64,000 bases of DNA from Allolobophora icterica. Its lineage: Eukaryota > Annelida > Clitellata > Crassiclitellata > Lumbricidae. The DNA lies in assembly GCA_963556255.1 (NCBI GenBank), contig OY744615.1:46584148-46648147 (forward strand), read 5' to 3'. Of this stretch, positions 21,739-32,170 are shown piece after piece (position 1 is the first letter of the stretch; the number at the start of each line of letters is the position of its first letter). Below the pieces are notes generated by a model that made no database searches, was not told the DNA's origin, and saw only the letters and a list, made by a program, of their open reading frames with translations. The position numbers were made by a program, and so were the translations under genes.

Positions 21739-22478
21739 CTAGATCTATTAGATATATTCTGCATACAATGCAACAAATGCAGGGAATGAGCAGAATTTAG
21801 TTAAAACTGCCCGCGAACCATAGCTTTTTTGCTATTACAGCACATACAATTTTTGATCTCGTTGGGGACCCTCAAGATGTTCTCCAAATTTAAAATAATT
21901 TTACACAGTTGTTTACGTATACTAAAGGCAACTTTTCGTCACTATTAATATTCGATACGAGAAAAATATTTTTTTCGATCCACCCTAGTGCACGTGGTTT
22001 TAGCTCAGCCTCAGTCACTGACTGGAATTAAATGCCTTTACTTATAAGGTCAGCTACAACAACCTCGTTCTTCAAGCGACAACCTTTAAATTTCGTGATT
22101 CTATCGGTCACTTACCGTCCACCCTAGGCTGTCAATCTCCCACCCTTTAGCGACTGACCGTATACCTTTGATTCAAGTACTGAATCTCATATTCACTCAT
22201 TCGTTCATTCATTCAATCATTCAAAAGCTGTTGACTTCAGTAAGAAAAATAATAAATTGTTCTGAACGCTTCTCAACTTTTGTGTGGTTGTAGTTACATC
22301 CAGAACAGATGTCGTAAGACACTGGGTACTATATAGTTGTATCTCGGTATAGCACGCCCGTAGATGAGGACCTTAAAATACAAATGCAAACGTGCATAAA
22401 TAAGCGGGGTTGAGGCCATATGTTCATTAAAAAAGTATGCGTTTGCACTTTTGACACTCAAATATTGTACTCTACTGA

Positions 22479-22515
22479 CACACCTTTAAAAATGAAGCAT
22501 TCTGTGCTATAAATA
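22479..22515 (+). promoter_or_regulatory. PSE/TATA-like unit facing a T1 SINE
   Basis: CACCTTTAAA at 22481 and TATAAATA at 22508; spacing 27. Confidence 0.6.
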
Positions 22516-22689
22516 TCATGAGTCCACATAATGAGTTCGCTGTTAACTTGTTTTTCAAGGTGAATTGTCGTCAACGGCCATTGATGTCATAAGACGACGT
22601 TAAACTTTGGAATAATAATAATAATAATTGTTTTTCAAAATTAGCTTCAACGTCAATTAAACGAATTCCAATTAAGAGGTAGCCATTTA

Positions 22690-22925
22690 TGCGAATATTG
22701 GTGACTTCATGTTTCTCGTCCTCGGCATATGACGTTACATGGCCAGTCCTCTCCCTCGCCACCAGATCTTCACATGGTCAGCATACGGTCAGTGTAATCA
22801 TTTTACAGCCCAGTTTGGAATTGGGCGCAGGTGAAACAGACATTTAGAAACATATTGTTTGCCCCATCGGGGATGTGAAACTTATGAACCCCCTGTCACT
22901 CTAACCACCTCCATGTCGTTAGTAA
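22690..22925 (-). mobile_element. tRNA-derived SINE (family T1), antisense to a PSE/TATA unit
   Basis: The body (cctcggcatatgacgttaca ... ccagtcctctccctcgcc) is followed on the plus strand by the complement of a worn tRNA head with gtggttagagtg and ggttcata. It lies about 200 bp downstream of the unit at 22479. Confidence 0.6.
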
Positions 22926-22989
22926 CTACCTACATTCGGTAGACGTCGTCACAATGCACGTCATTCTTCAGGACCTTCCTCTTTAACCC

Positions 22990-23597
22990 TTTGGAAGTGA
23001 GGTGAAACATTGGAACGTTTGTGGTGAGGTGGGGTTTAATATACCCCAGTACATATTTTGTTCTTGCAAGTCGTGATATCAACTACATAACATTAATTGT
23101 GAGGTAAACTATAATTTTATAACCAATTATCAACTAAACTGGTGATTATCACGAACAAATAACTTATTGAAATGGCCAACAGGTGAACTAATAGCAATGC
23201 AATATCTACTTTGCACGTGCATTTTTCAGTACTCATTCAAAACATTACCAAACGCACGAATAATGCCCGTAATAATGCATCAAGTTTGCATCGATGCAAA
23301 ATTATATGCTGCAATATCTTATATTATTGCCCATTTAATTTTTCGGCACTGCGCCGCTACTTTTTTTTAATTCCATAAAATCAAAATATATACGAAAATT
23401 TATAAATTCTTTTTAATATGCATCAAAATAAAAAAAATTGTGCGTTCAATAGTACCTGATAATATTGTCTTAAAATGTTCATATTTCACATTTACTAAGG
23501 TAGACAAAAAATATCCAAGCTGGTTCCACGTTTTCCGTAGAAAACGCAACGTCGAATAGCTATTGGGTGTGTCAAACCCCACCTCACCTCCAAAGGG
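22990..23597. mobile_element. 608-bp TTAA-flanked insert with inverted ends
   Basis: The left end reads ttaaccctttggaagtgagg (22983-23002) and the right end cctcacctccaaagggttaa (about 23581-23600): near-perfect inverted copies starting CCCTTTGGA with TTAA outside. The homologous R unit at 28.05 kb lacks the insert, which gives an empty-site comparison. This fits piggyBac-type insertion of a non-autonomous element. The AT-rich interior has no recognisable coding. Confidence 0.8.
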
Positions 23598-23884
23598 TTA
23601 AAGTAAGGTGAGGTCGAGATGAACGACCATTGCAGCCGTCAGATGTCGTTACACACAACAATCTACAAAGAACAGGCTCACCTTAGACACCTTTAAATCA
23701 ACATTACCCATTCAAACATTAGGCGACAGCCATAACTTCCTGCTGAAAAACCGCAACTGTTGAAACCCGCCACTGCTCGTACTCTGGCAGTGCCACTCCC
23801 AGGTCTGTAGAAGGGAGGAGGGCGACGGTAATAATCTTTTTAGCACATAGTGTGTCCCTAAACAGCAGCTGACCAACCAATAGA

Positions 23885-24011
23885 TACAGACAGACAGACA
23901 GACAGACAGGTAGATAGATAGACGGACGGACGGACGGACGGACGGACGGACGGACGGACAGACAGACAGACAGACAGATAGATAGAGAGATAGATAGAGA
24001 GATAGATAGAG

Positions 24012-24085
<74 letters not shown>
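23885..24085. repeat. compound (GACA)(GATA)(GACG) microsatellite
   Basis: Blocks of GACA, GATA, GACG, GACA and GATA follow one another; a GA-rich tract continues to about 24420. Confidence 0.95.
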
Positions 24086-24420
24086 CAGATTTATAGATAG
24101 ATAGATACCTAGACAGATTGATAAATAGATAGATAGCGAGAGACAGAGAGAGGGAGTGAAAGAGTGAAAGCGAGAGAGAGTAAGAGAGTGAGAGAGAATG
24201 TGAGAGAGAGCGCGAGATGTAGAGAATGAGAGTGTGAGAGTGTGTGTGATGAACAAAACGAGAGTGACAGCGAGAGAAAGAATGAGAGTAAGCGAGAACG
24301 AGAGACAGAGAGAAAGAGCTGGAGAGATAATGAGAGAATGAGAATGGGAGAGAGTGGTGAGAGAGAGAGTGTGAAAGTGATAGCGAGACAAACAGACAAA
24401 GAGACAGACTGTGGAGTGTT
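24086..24420. repeat. GA-rich low-complexity tract
   Basis: Purine-rich (GAGAGA with interruptions); the long minus-strand frames here are artefacts. Confidence 0.9.
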
Positions 24421-24702
24421 TGATCCATAGCACACAAGTCTAAAAACACGGTCGCTAAAGAAATTATGTAAACATTTTACATTTGCACTTTACATTTACT
24501 TTTTACAGTTTGCATTTACGGTCTGTAACGCCGCACTGAAGTGTAACGCGTTACACGGATCGGATTGCTAGAAACGTTTCAAGTGACTGAATTTTGAAAG
24601 CATCGATATGAGTGATTCCGTAACTGAGGTAATTGCCAGATTGATTTATAATTTAGTTACCATGTGCCACGATAACCGAATGGAAAGAGCGCTACTCTAT
24701 TA

Positions 24703-24739
24703 GACACCTTTAAAACGTTGTCAGCAGAGGCTATAATTA
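24703..24739 (+). promoter_or_regulatory. PSE/TATA-like unit
   Basis: CACCTTTAAA at 24705 and TATAATTA at 24732; spacing 27. Its upstream region (aagtgactgaattttgaaag ... aaagagcgct) matches that of the 29.3 kb unit. Confidence 0.62.
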
Positions 24740-25309
24740 TAAGCTTGGACGTGGCAACCTATTGGATAAAGTCTCGATTTTATACCTAATTTATTGTACA
24801 CAATCACAAATCAACACCGGCATGTTACGTCATAACTCTTGATCCATTATCTTGATCACTGGCTCCTACCAAAAATATAAAGTGTTACCAATTCAGATCA
24901 CGTTGAAAGATATGGTGCTTTTGTCCAACCTGTCCGCATCCAGTTACATTTTCGGTCTAACAGACTGTACTAATATGTTCGCATGGCATTAAACTATTCT
25001 ACAAAGATTGAAGTTCCCATTTCACGAACCCATTTTGTTTATTTATTTAGAACATCGGTATGACGCGTTTAAAAGGTGTCTAAAGGGTCTCTATGCTTTA
25101 ATAATATTAATTAGCTATGGGTTTCCTTATGGATATGCTATAATCAAAGTTATATGTATACCTCAATGGTTTTCCATCATTTAACGACATCTTGCATCTG
25201 TCAGGGTTCTTAACGCCGATCTTAGTCTCCGCGTCGGAGAACAGAACACCTTTGTCATTGAACAATGGCTCGTTCAATTTCAAAACTTTAACGACTTCCA
25301 ATTCCATCA

Positions 25310-25830
25310 TATGCGTTGACGTCGATAGGAATAATAATGTACAGGTACTAACTGTTTAAGGACACTTTGTCGTAACAAAGATTATCAGCTCGCCCTCCTT
25401 TATCCAGACTTCGGACTGGCACTACTAGAATACGGGCAGTAGCGGAGTTAAAGTGGCCACTTAAAGATGTCGCTAAACAATGGAAGCAATATCTAGTAAG
25501 TAATCACAAACTGAGGTATATCTAAATATGATGATAAATAATGATTCTAGTGCGCTCTTTAAACACCTTTAAAACTCTTTGCACCGCTGCAATATATTGA
25601 AATACTGCGCTTTATCTTTGAATCACAAACCACGTAACTGTAGCTGTTGATGCTGTTATTTACCTGTAACGTAAGTCGTACGTCATAATATTATGATGTC
25701 ATTAACTTACGAGTCAAACTATGATTGAGACATCAACGGCCATGGCGGTTAGTTGCTGTTTAACGACGCTGTATCGTCTGAATCTGGCGCTGGTTGATGG
25801 CGCTTATTAGTCAAAATTATTATCCTAAAG
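25310..25830 (+). repeat. duplicated block with PSE/TATA-like unit
   Basis: The left part matches 39845-40160 (gcgttgacgtcgataggaat, aatatctagtaagtaa, actgaggtatat); the right part matches 26560-26870 (agacatcaacggccatg, gttagttgctgtttaacgac). Its PSE at 25564 is intact, but the TATA reads aatatatt, with A in place of the first T. Confidence 0.7.
25447..25490 (+). repeat. A module (GTCGTTAAAC block), type example
   Basis: Consensus by eye: GNCNACGGCCNTGGCAGCC, then A[CT]AAGATGTCGTTAAACA, then NTGGAAAC. Forward copies lie near 7870, 14600, 22590, 23640, 25465, 26700, 28090, 32090, 32470, 35690, 38835, 40015, 40895, 44055, 45310, 46685 and 60105; reverse copies near 11015, 11200, 14095, 16605, 17785, 25180, 31975, 34915, 37570, 38265, 41540, 41840, 42510, 43740, 47920, 52310 and 55015. 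In many cases it lies 40-150 bp from a PSE/TATA unit, on the upstream side for forward pairs. Confidence 0.75.
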
Positions 25831-26213
25831 TATTAGTGGATTAATTTTACACACCCTACCCGATGAACTCTTCCTAAATTTACATTTCCGGTGAGCATAA
25901 GAATAGCGAAAGATAAACCATTGCGTCACTTCCATTCTATAGGTCTTAAATTTAGTTTTCTCATTTGCGATAAAAAATTTAGTAAATTGTTACTGTGTTA
26001 TATTTGTGTAATTTATATTTAGTTTAAAATCGTTGAATTGTCTTTTAACGGCAATCAAAGGTATCGTGAATCTGCTCTAGGGATGCCGCAGCTTGATAAT
26101 ATTTTTGCAAATTTTCCTGTCAAATTGGGCCTATATGAAAAATTACTGATTATCACGACTAACATTGGTCTACAACTGTTTTTGAAGCTTAAAGTAATGC
26201 ATGAATAGTCGCA

Positions 26214-26347
26214 ATGTAAGGTAAGGTAACGTAAGGTAATGTAAGGTAAGGTATTGAAAGGTAATGCAAGGTAAGGTGAGTTAAGGTAAGGCAAGATGAG
26301 GTAAGATGAGGTTAGGCAAGGTAATGTAAGGTAAGGTAAGGTAAGGT
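26214..26347. repeat. (AAGGT)n imperfect pentanucleotide repeat
   Basis: aaggtaaggt with scattered variants (aatgt, aacgt). Confidence 0.9.
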
Positions 26348-26354
26348 CGGCGTG

Positions 26355-26552
26355 TTATTCCTTTATCTGGACTACTCTCTGGAAACCCCCTCTGATTTGG
26401 TTTGGCCTTCTGGAAACCGGACTCGGACCTCTTTTGGACTACTCCCTGGAAACCCCCTCTGATCTGACGTAGCGCTCGTGAATAGGCTGGTGCCCTGCGC
26501 TTGGCCTTCGAGTGGCGCTTGAGAAGTTTGGAGATTACGATTACGATGCTCC
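26355..26552 (+). repeat. dispersed repeat with GATTAC tail (family Y)
   Basis: It contains two tandem copies of a segment with ggactactctctggaaacccc and then the same 3' part and tail as the 5.2 kb copy. Confidence 0.7.
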
Positions 26553-26559
26553 ATAATTC

Positions 26560-26870
26560 CAGCGCGCTCTTTAAACACCTTTAAAATTGTTACCACCTGG
26601 GCTATATATATGTATACTACGCTTAAATTTTAGATCGTAAACCGTCAATAGTAGCTGTTACTTTTTAGACGGTATTTTTCTGTAAGTCGGACGTCATAAG
26701 GTGTCGTTAAACAATTGAAACTTCTTTAAATTAGAGAGCATTCTGTCCCTTACTTATGGGGCAAACTATGATGGAGACATCAACGGCCATGACGGTTAGT
26801 TGCTGTTTAACGACGCTGTTTCGTTTTAATCTGACGATGACTGATGTGCTTATTAGTTAAACATTTTGAT
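26560..26870 (+). repeat. duplicated block, partner of 25560-25830
   Basis: Offset by about 1 kb; includes an intact PSE/TATA unit where the partner has a mutated TATA. Confidence 0.7.
26574..26610 (+). promoter_or_regulatory. PSE/TATA-like unit
   Basis: CACCTTTAAA at 26576 and TATATATA at 26603; spacing 27. Confidence 0.65.
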
Positions 26871-27603
26871 CGACTCGAGTTGCAAGTCGATAAAGTCGAA
26901 GATTTCTCGACCAACTCGACTTGGCCAAGTTTCTACCAATTTGATCGACTGACTCGATCGATCACGGAGTAAAAAGCCTACATGTGAAAATCCTTATCAG
27001 TCACAAGGTCGCACGGTTTTTCGTCAGATGCCTGTTCAGGCTTTTCTTGTGTAAGGTAGGGTAAGGTAAGATCGATGTAGGCCTATTCTACCTTTATCCT
27101 CTTCCGGAAAACATTCTCTCAGCAAAGTCTGTCCTAGCCTTCGGTAATCAACGTAAAATATCACCTTATCCGGATTAATTTCCTCCATCGACCGTTTCCG
27201 TGTCTTCTCGGCTGTTTCCGTCTCTTTTCGGATGAACTTCTTGGCTTTCTGCCTGATTCACTCTGGAATTTGACTTGCACAACGAGCTTGCATAGTAGGG
27301 ACCATCGACTTATGCCTTCAGCGTTAAACCATTGGCGCTATAAAAGTTCTTAAATTAAATTATTTGCTAAGATAGAAACGGTCTTTTCATCCGTCAGGTG
27401 TCGTTTAAACTATGGGTAGCATGTAGTAGATATCTCTTGGTCTAGCATGTACATGGGGACCTTAACAGACGTGGCACCCATTCAAACGTGCAGCTGTGGA
27501 GAGGAATGTCATTCACCTGGTCAAATAAGCGGGATTGAGGCCATACGATCATTTAAAATGTATGCGTTTGCACTTTTTACACTCAAATATTCTGCTCTAC
27601 TTA

Positions 27604-27640
27604 CACACCTTTAAATAGGATGCATTCGACGCTATATAAG
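27604..27640 (+). promoter_or_regulatory. PSE/TATA-like unit facing a T1 SINE
   Basis: CACCTTTAAA at 27606 and TATATAAG at 27633; spacing 27. Confidence 0.65.
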
Positions 27641-27734
27641 TCTACAGAATATGTGGGAATCAACTAGACAGCGAATGAGGTGAACGTCAATAAATGTAAT
27701 CCCAATTTAGAGGCAGCCATTTATGCGAATATTG

Positions 27735-27965
27735 TTGACTTTATGTTTCTCGGCCTCGGCATATGACGTTGCACGGCCAGTGTCTCTCCTTCGCAACGAG
27801 GTCTTCACACCGAAAGCGTACGATCAGTGTAATCATTTTACAGACATCTTGCAATTGGGCGTAGGTGAAACAGGCATTTCGAAACACATTTCTACCCTAT
27901 CGCGGATGTGAGCCCTATGAACCCCAGGTCACTATAACCATTAGGATCTCGTCCACTTCTAGCGC
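27735..27965 (-). mobile_element. tRNA-derived SINE (family T1), antisense to a PSE/TATA unit
   Basis: It is the same arrangement as at 22.7 kb with a better kept head: complement of aatggttatagtgacctggg and ggttcatagggctcacatcc. It lies about 100-330 bp downstream of the unit at 27604. Confidence 0.62.
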
Positions 27966-28339
27966 ACGTATTACGATGTCGTTAAATAGCTTTCGCCTAC
28001 ATTCGGTAGACTTCGCCACAATACACGTCATTCCTCAGGACCTTCTTCTTTACCGTAAGGTCAGGTCGAGATAAACGACCCTTGCAGTCGTCAGATGTCG
28101 TTACACACAAAATACCGCCATTACAAAGTACAGGCTCACCTTAGACACCTTTAAATCTACAGCCTGTATTAAAACGTTAGGTGACAGCCATGAATTGTTG
28201 CTGAAAACAGCAACTGCTAAAACTCCGGCGCTGGTCGTACTCTGGCAGTGCCAGTCCCGAGCCTGTAGAAGTGAAGAGGGCGACGCTAGTCATCTTTTTA
28301 GGACACAGTGTGTCGTTAAACAGCAGCTGACCAACCAAC

Positions 28340-28515
28340 TGTTGCTGATCAACCATTATACCATACCGGCGGTCGGAAATGTTCAAAATCATTACACACC
28401 TCTTTTAAGTGATATATTAGCCCGTAAGAGAAAGCAGACGACAATATTAATTACTAATGTTACGTACTCATGTATCAAACCATACGAACGGCGGGAACTG
28501 TTCAAAATAAACTGT
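28340..28515 (+). repeat. dispersed repeat shared with 60845-61020
   Basis: ttacacacctcttttaagtg, gagaaagcagac and gcgggaactgttcaaaataa recur with the same spacing at 60.9 kb. Confidence 0.65.
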
Positions 28516-28863
28516 GGATAGATTCATGTTACCGAACTTCGCTACCTGCGTGTGCCAGTCCCAAGCATAGAGGAAGGAGGAGGACGACGCTTGTCAGCGT
28601 TGTTACGAAACAGTATCTCGTTGAATTTTGCGAAACAACCTCCAATGAAGGTTGCTATTACCCAAGAATCTGTCACTTTTTTATTGAGCTTAAATCCTCC
28701 ACTGCCGTAGTCTTATAGTGCCAGTCCGAAGCTCGAATGAAGGAGGAGGACGACGCTAATCATCTTTGCCGTGACACAGACAGCGTCGTTCTCTAAACAA
28801 CAACAACAAATTAATTAAATAACTAATAGCGAAACAAGGACCAATCAGATCGAAATTTGTTTA

Positions 28864-28895
<32 letters not shown>

Positions 28896-28938
28896 GCACG
28901 CACGCACGCACGCACGCACTCACACGCACACACACACA
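28864..28938. repeat. (CA)n(CGCA)n microsatellite
   Basis: CA repeat, then CGCA repeat, then CA. Confidence 0.95.
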
Positions 28939-29292
28939 TTTGCCAAAGAAAAAGCCATGAGAAGAGTCTGTCAGTAAATAGTACGATGAAGGAAATCATT
29001 TCGCAAACGCCTTGCGATCGAAGACGTAAACCCGGTCGCTATAGAAACCGTCTACTATAACATTTGACAGTTACATTAAATTTGCATTTCATATTTACAT
29101 TTACATTTACTTTTGCGGTCTGTAATGCCGAGGTGTAACGCGATACACGGATCGGATTGTTAGTAACGTTTCAAGTGGCTGGATTTTGGAAGAGTCGACA
29201 TGAGTGAATCTGTAACTCAGCTAATTGCCAGATAGATTAATAATATATTTACCATGTGCCAAGATTGCCAAGTGGAAAGAGCGCTCTCTTTA

Positions 29293-29329
29293 GACACCTT
29301 TTAAACAAAGTCAAACGATGCTATATATA
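29293..29329 (+). promoter_or_regulatory. PSE/TATA-like unit (first of a tandem pair)
   Basis: CACCTTTTAAA at 29295 and TATATATAA at 29322; spacing stays 27 in spite of the extra T in the PSE. Confidence 0.65.
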
Positions 29330-29369
29330 AATGGGACACCGTGACCTAATGGGACGAGAGAGCCTTTTA

Positions 29370-29406
29370 GACACCTTTAGAACGTGACAACCGATGCTTA
29401 TATATA
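29370..29406 (+). promoter_or_regulatory. PSE/TATA-like unit (second of a tandem pair)
   Basis: CACCTTTAGA at 29372 and TATATATA at 29399; spacing 27. It starts 77 bp after the previous unit. Confidence 0.6.
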
Positions 29407-29674
29407 TGCATAAACGCAGCAGCGTATTATTAGCAATCAATGGCGGTGTGTTGAGCAAGGGGACTTTCAGCGCCATCGATGTAATGTCGTATGGTGAAGG
29501 GCAATGTCAAACACAGTTGCATAGCATTGTTTTGCATGTCAGTGCCTTTAATGACCCTTGAACTTGCTAGGGCAATATTTATAGCAGTTTTTCACTCGGC
29601 CTATCCAAGCATTCGCTTAATTCTCTGGCGAAAAAATAACTGATCACTATAATTTTCTGATTATTATTACTAAG

Positions 29675-29770
29675 CGCCACAATCTAACGACCAAGCATTA
29701 ATTAAGGACTTGCTCAACATCTCTACACGGAAACCGTCTCAGTGGATGAGGATCGAACCCAAGATTGGAT
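29675..29770 (-). mobile_element. SINE fragment (family T3)
   Basis: taagcgccacaatctaacga ... ggacttgctcaacatctcta ... gaggatcgaaccc is the complement of the T3 body and B box. Confidence 0.45.
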
Positions 29771-29984
29771 CAGATTGGATTGGTTTAGAATAGACGTAAG
29801 AAACACTTTTTAGAAAAGCAGCTTCCGTGGTAGATTATTTACCGGGATTTATTGGTGCAGAACGGTTAAGGCAGTTGGATCTTCTGTCTGTTACAGACAT
29901 ACATACAGACAGAAAGACAGAGTGGGTGGGTTAGCGTGAGTGTTGAGTGTGTGAGTGAGCGAATGAGTGAGATACAGAATGAAT

Positions 29985-30270
29985 TGCGCTCAGTGCACTT
30001 GGAGTGCTCTTCATTGACCCTGCGCAGATGGAAACGTGTCGCAGTTATCTTTACCATAATCCAGAGCATTCTCGGAGTACATACGAACTTCACGAAGTAC
30101 ACACGGATAGTACTCGGTGCACAAGTAAACTCGTAGAAGTTAGAACTACGATAGTTTTTGTTCTCCAAGAAATAATATCGGATAAAATTTCTGACGTGGA
30201 TTTAACACGATTCTTTAATTGAACAGCTTTAATATATTAGATGGTAAACGCTGATTTAAAGGTGTCGAAA
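29985..30270. repeat. duplicated block, partner of 34370-34690
   Basis: gtgctcttcattgaccctgc, ttttgttctccaagaaataa and tttaaaggtgtcgaaat are shared with 34.4 kb. Confidence 0.7.
30229..30266 (-). promoter_or_regulatory. PSE/TATA-like unit
   Basis: Minus strand: CACCTTTAAA from 30264 and TATATTAA from 30236; spacing 28. Confidence 0.55.
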
Positions 30271-30419
30271 TAATCAAGAAATCTATAGAAATCTATGTGA
30301 ACATACATATAGTAGAAACGGCAGCCACGCAGGGCGCCTTACATACATGTATACAGTAGAAGCACAATTGCAAAGATGGCGCTACATATTTTTCTCTTTT
30401 ACTTCTTACACTTATAGAG

Positions 30420-30830
30420 GGAAAGCCATCCTTAAGACCTGCTGTGACAAGGCCAAGGTCGAGTTCATGAGATCGCTTGGGTCACCAACATTCTCGAGGA
30501 AAAGGTCAGTCCTCCGTCTTCTCCATACCAACCCCCATACACATTATACCATGCCATACGTCTACACCATACATGCATACCATACCATACATAACATACC
30601 ATACCCTACCATGCATGAACACCACACCATGCCATACTTACCATATCATAGCATACCATACGATACATAACATACCTTACCATACCAATCCCCCAGCGGG
30701 TTCTGGTACCAATTTCCCCTTAGTAAAGGTAACCAGTTCTGCATGCACCTATAGCGTCTTTCTGAGGTTTTTGAAAGGCGCTAAACAAATAGCCGGTAAC
30801 ATGCCTACATACTCACCATCGTACATGCAT
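30420..30830. repeat. dispersed repeat (family X)
   Basis: It starts at ccatccttaagacctgctgt, so it lacks the first 50 bp of the other copies, and ends in the gcgtctttctgaggtttttg tail. Confidence 0.6.
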
Positions 30831-30844
30831 GTATGTGTTGTATC

Positions 30845-31390
30845 GTATCGTATCGTATTTAGAGATTTGTATAGCGCCATTCACAGATGAGGCCACTCTG
30901 CAGCGCTCCCAGTGTCAATGCTCCGAGAGAAGATAATGTTTTAAGCATGGAAAGGGATGTAGGAAGAGATCCAGAAAGTAAGGTTACCCGTAGACAGGAA
31001 GGAAGGGCATTCCACAGGGAGGGCCCTATGTTGGCAAACGATCTAGTTTGAGCTAGAGTGGTCCTGGAACGCTGAACATAGAGGACACGACGGTCGCGAG
31101 AGCGGAGAGGTCGGTGAGAGGCAGCAGAAAGAGGGGAGCAGATGAGGTCCCTGAGATATTTGGGAGTAGTGCCCAGTTTAGAGATAAGTACAAGAACAGG
31201 AACTTTATATTGAATGCGGGCTAGGAGAGGGAACCAGTGAAGTTGATTGACCATAAACGAAGAGATATAGGAACATTTAGGAAAACGAGCAATCAGTCTG
31301 GCGGAAGCATTGAGAACTGAGTGGAGAGGAGATAGGCGGACCCTAGGAAGATCAATAAGAATTGTTTTATAGGTTTGTAAAGTGGGCTAG
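30845..31390 (-). mobile_element. CR1/L2-type LINE, 3' fragment (family 5)
   Basis: Minus-strand translation gives LHWFPLLARIQYKV, PKYLRDLICSPLSAASHRPL, SRTTLAQTRSFANIGPSLWN and ALPSCLRV. This is the conserved ORF2 C-terminal domain after the reverse transcriptase. The tail carries CGTAT repeats at 30840-30858. A related plus-strand copy is at 62740-63175. Confidence 0.75.
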
Positions 31391-31489
31391 AACAGTATAT
31401 AAATTATTGCATAGTTTGAAGGTGAAATTGTCACTGAACTGCATTATTGCAGTTCACTTAACCTTTGTTATTGTGAAAATGTTTGTCGT

Positions 31490-31629
31490 AAAAAGTTGGA
31501 AAAAGTTTAATTACTTTTTTTAGTTTAGTTAACTAATTTCCAAAGCCAGTTGCCAACTTTAGTCAAACTATTTTTTAGTTGGAAAATAGTTTTAGTGTAA
31601 CTAGAAAAATAGTTTAGTGCCCATCACTG
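31490..31629. mobile_element. hAT-like terminal fragment
   Basis: The minus strand begins CAGTGATGGGCACTAAAC and continues as an A/T-rich series of AACTAGTT-like half sites. CAGTGATGGG ends are common in hAT non-autonomous elements. Only one end is found. It stops at the DNA shared with 13682-14170. Confidence 0.45.
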
Positions 31630-32045
31630 GATGATTTTGAAAAGCACGTTTTATTTTCTTCAATGTATTTTCTGCAGCCGGAAAAACTGGCCGAGGGCTG
31701 CCAGTATTTTCTTCAAGGACTGGGACATGGTCAGTGAATGGAAATTTGTTCTCTGTTGTACTAATCGAGATAGATCCTGGAAAGTTTAGAGTAATCTTAT
31801 GACGGCGACATAGAAGTCATTAGATTAGATTAAAGCTGTGATTAAGCACTTCATGTTTGATGACGACTTTCCACATCCGAATAACAACGATGGTTTTCTT
31901 AAAAATCTTCCGAATGAATAAAATACGAATGACATACGGAAAGCAGCGGAAATCCAGCGACCTATGGTTGATTAGCGACATCTTTTGGCTGCATATTTTT
32001 TTACTATAATATTAAATTTCACCTCAAGGACTAATTTAATGCACT
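31625..32045 (+). repeat. duplicated segment around NDRG exon, copy 2
   Basis: Partner of 13682-14170 with several internal deletions, 18 kb away. Confidence 0.8.
31678..31729 (+). CDS. NDRG-like penultimate exon (copy B)
   Basis: This 52-bp exon has acceptor tattttctgcag and donor G|gtcagt. It encodes PEKLAEGCQYFLQGLGH plus one base. It is the intact counterpart of 13728-13779: CTG stands where copy A has TAG. The match to the NDRG motif P-x-K-L-x-E-A-F-x-Y-F-L-Q-G-[ML]-G is close, and both length and phase (0 to 1) agree. A hAT-like terminal fragment ends about 48 bp upstream. No matching C-terminal exon was found between here and 33.7 kb, although DNA homologous to the copy A 3' flank is present at 33005-33250. 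Copy B may therefore have lost its tail exon to insertions or be a fragment. I found no other exon of this copy. Confidence 0.72.
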
Positions 32046-32170
32046 TTTAGAACATCATGGTCGAGAGGTCAACGCTGTGGGTGCCACAAGATGTCGCTAA
32101 ACAAAATGAAAACATGATTTATAATAAGCATTGAGGTATATACAAAATGAATAATTCAGAGCGCAGTTTC

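Larger units (their letters stand above)
19849..21987. mobile_element. 2.1 kb hAT-like DNA transposon, degenerate
   Basis: Perfect 15-bp terminal inverted repeats (TAGGGTGGATCGAAA and its complement) are bordered by a perfect 8-bp duplication, gtgcacgt (19841-19848 and 21988-21995). TIRs starting [CT]A-x-x-G with 8-bp duplications are the hAT hallmark. The minus strand at 20665-21111 keeps a 148-codon frame with LSHTRWLTTVSRLLRLYV and MWFSIKDKPSCKCGARHLLR, which I take for a piece of the element's own protein. I do not recognise a hAT DDE core in it, so the superfamily is open. The element interrupts a SINE and itself contains a LINE tail (20035-20135) and two hairpins. Confidence 0.83.
22305..23700 (+). 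repeat. R-type repeat unit 1
   Basis: The order is GTCGTAAGAC block, aagcggggttgaggccatat, gcgtttgcacttttgacact, PSE/TATA, antisense T1 SINE, then a second PSE at 23688 without a TATA box. The 27.4 kb unit has the same order. A 600-bp AT-rich insert with no recognised feature sits at 22990-23595, bordered by fragments ttaaccctttggaagtgagg and cctcacctccaaagggttaa that are inverted copies, so it is probably a piggyBac-like or other transposon remnant. Confidence 0.7.
27390..28335 (+). repeat. R-type repeat unit 2
   Basis: Same order as unit 1 but without the AT-rich insert: attcctcaggaccttcttct runs straight into taccgtaaggtcaggtcgag. Confidence 0.75.

Noticed and set aside
23217..23276. Possible exon after atttttcag with donor gtaata
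   Set aside because: Only 13 codons without family likeness, lying inside an AT-rich transposon insert.
23712..24449. 245-codon Leu/Ser-rich minus-strand frame
   Set aside because: It runs through GATA/GACA and GA-rich repeats and has no domain; the second frame is equally open.
24905..24960. Possible exon beginning ITLKDMVLLSN
   Set aside because: Weak donor (gtctaa), no recognisable family and no phase partner.
26214..26347. Telomere-like repeat
   Set aside because: The AAGGT pentamer is imperfect and is no known telomere sequence.
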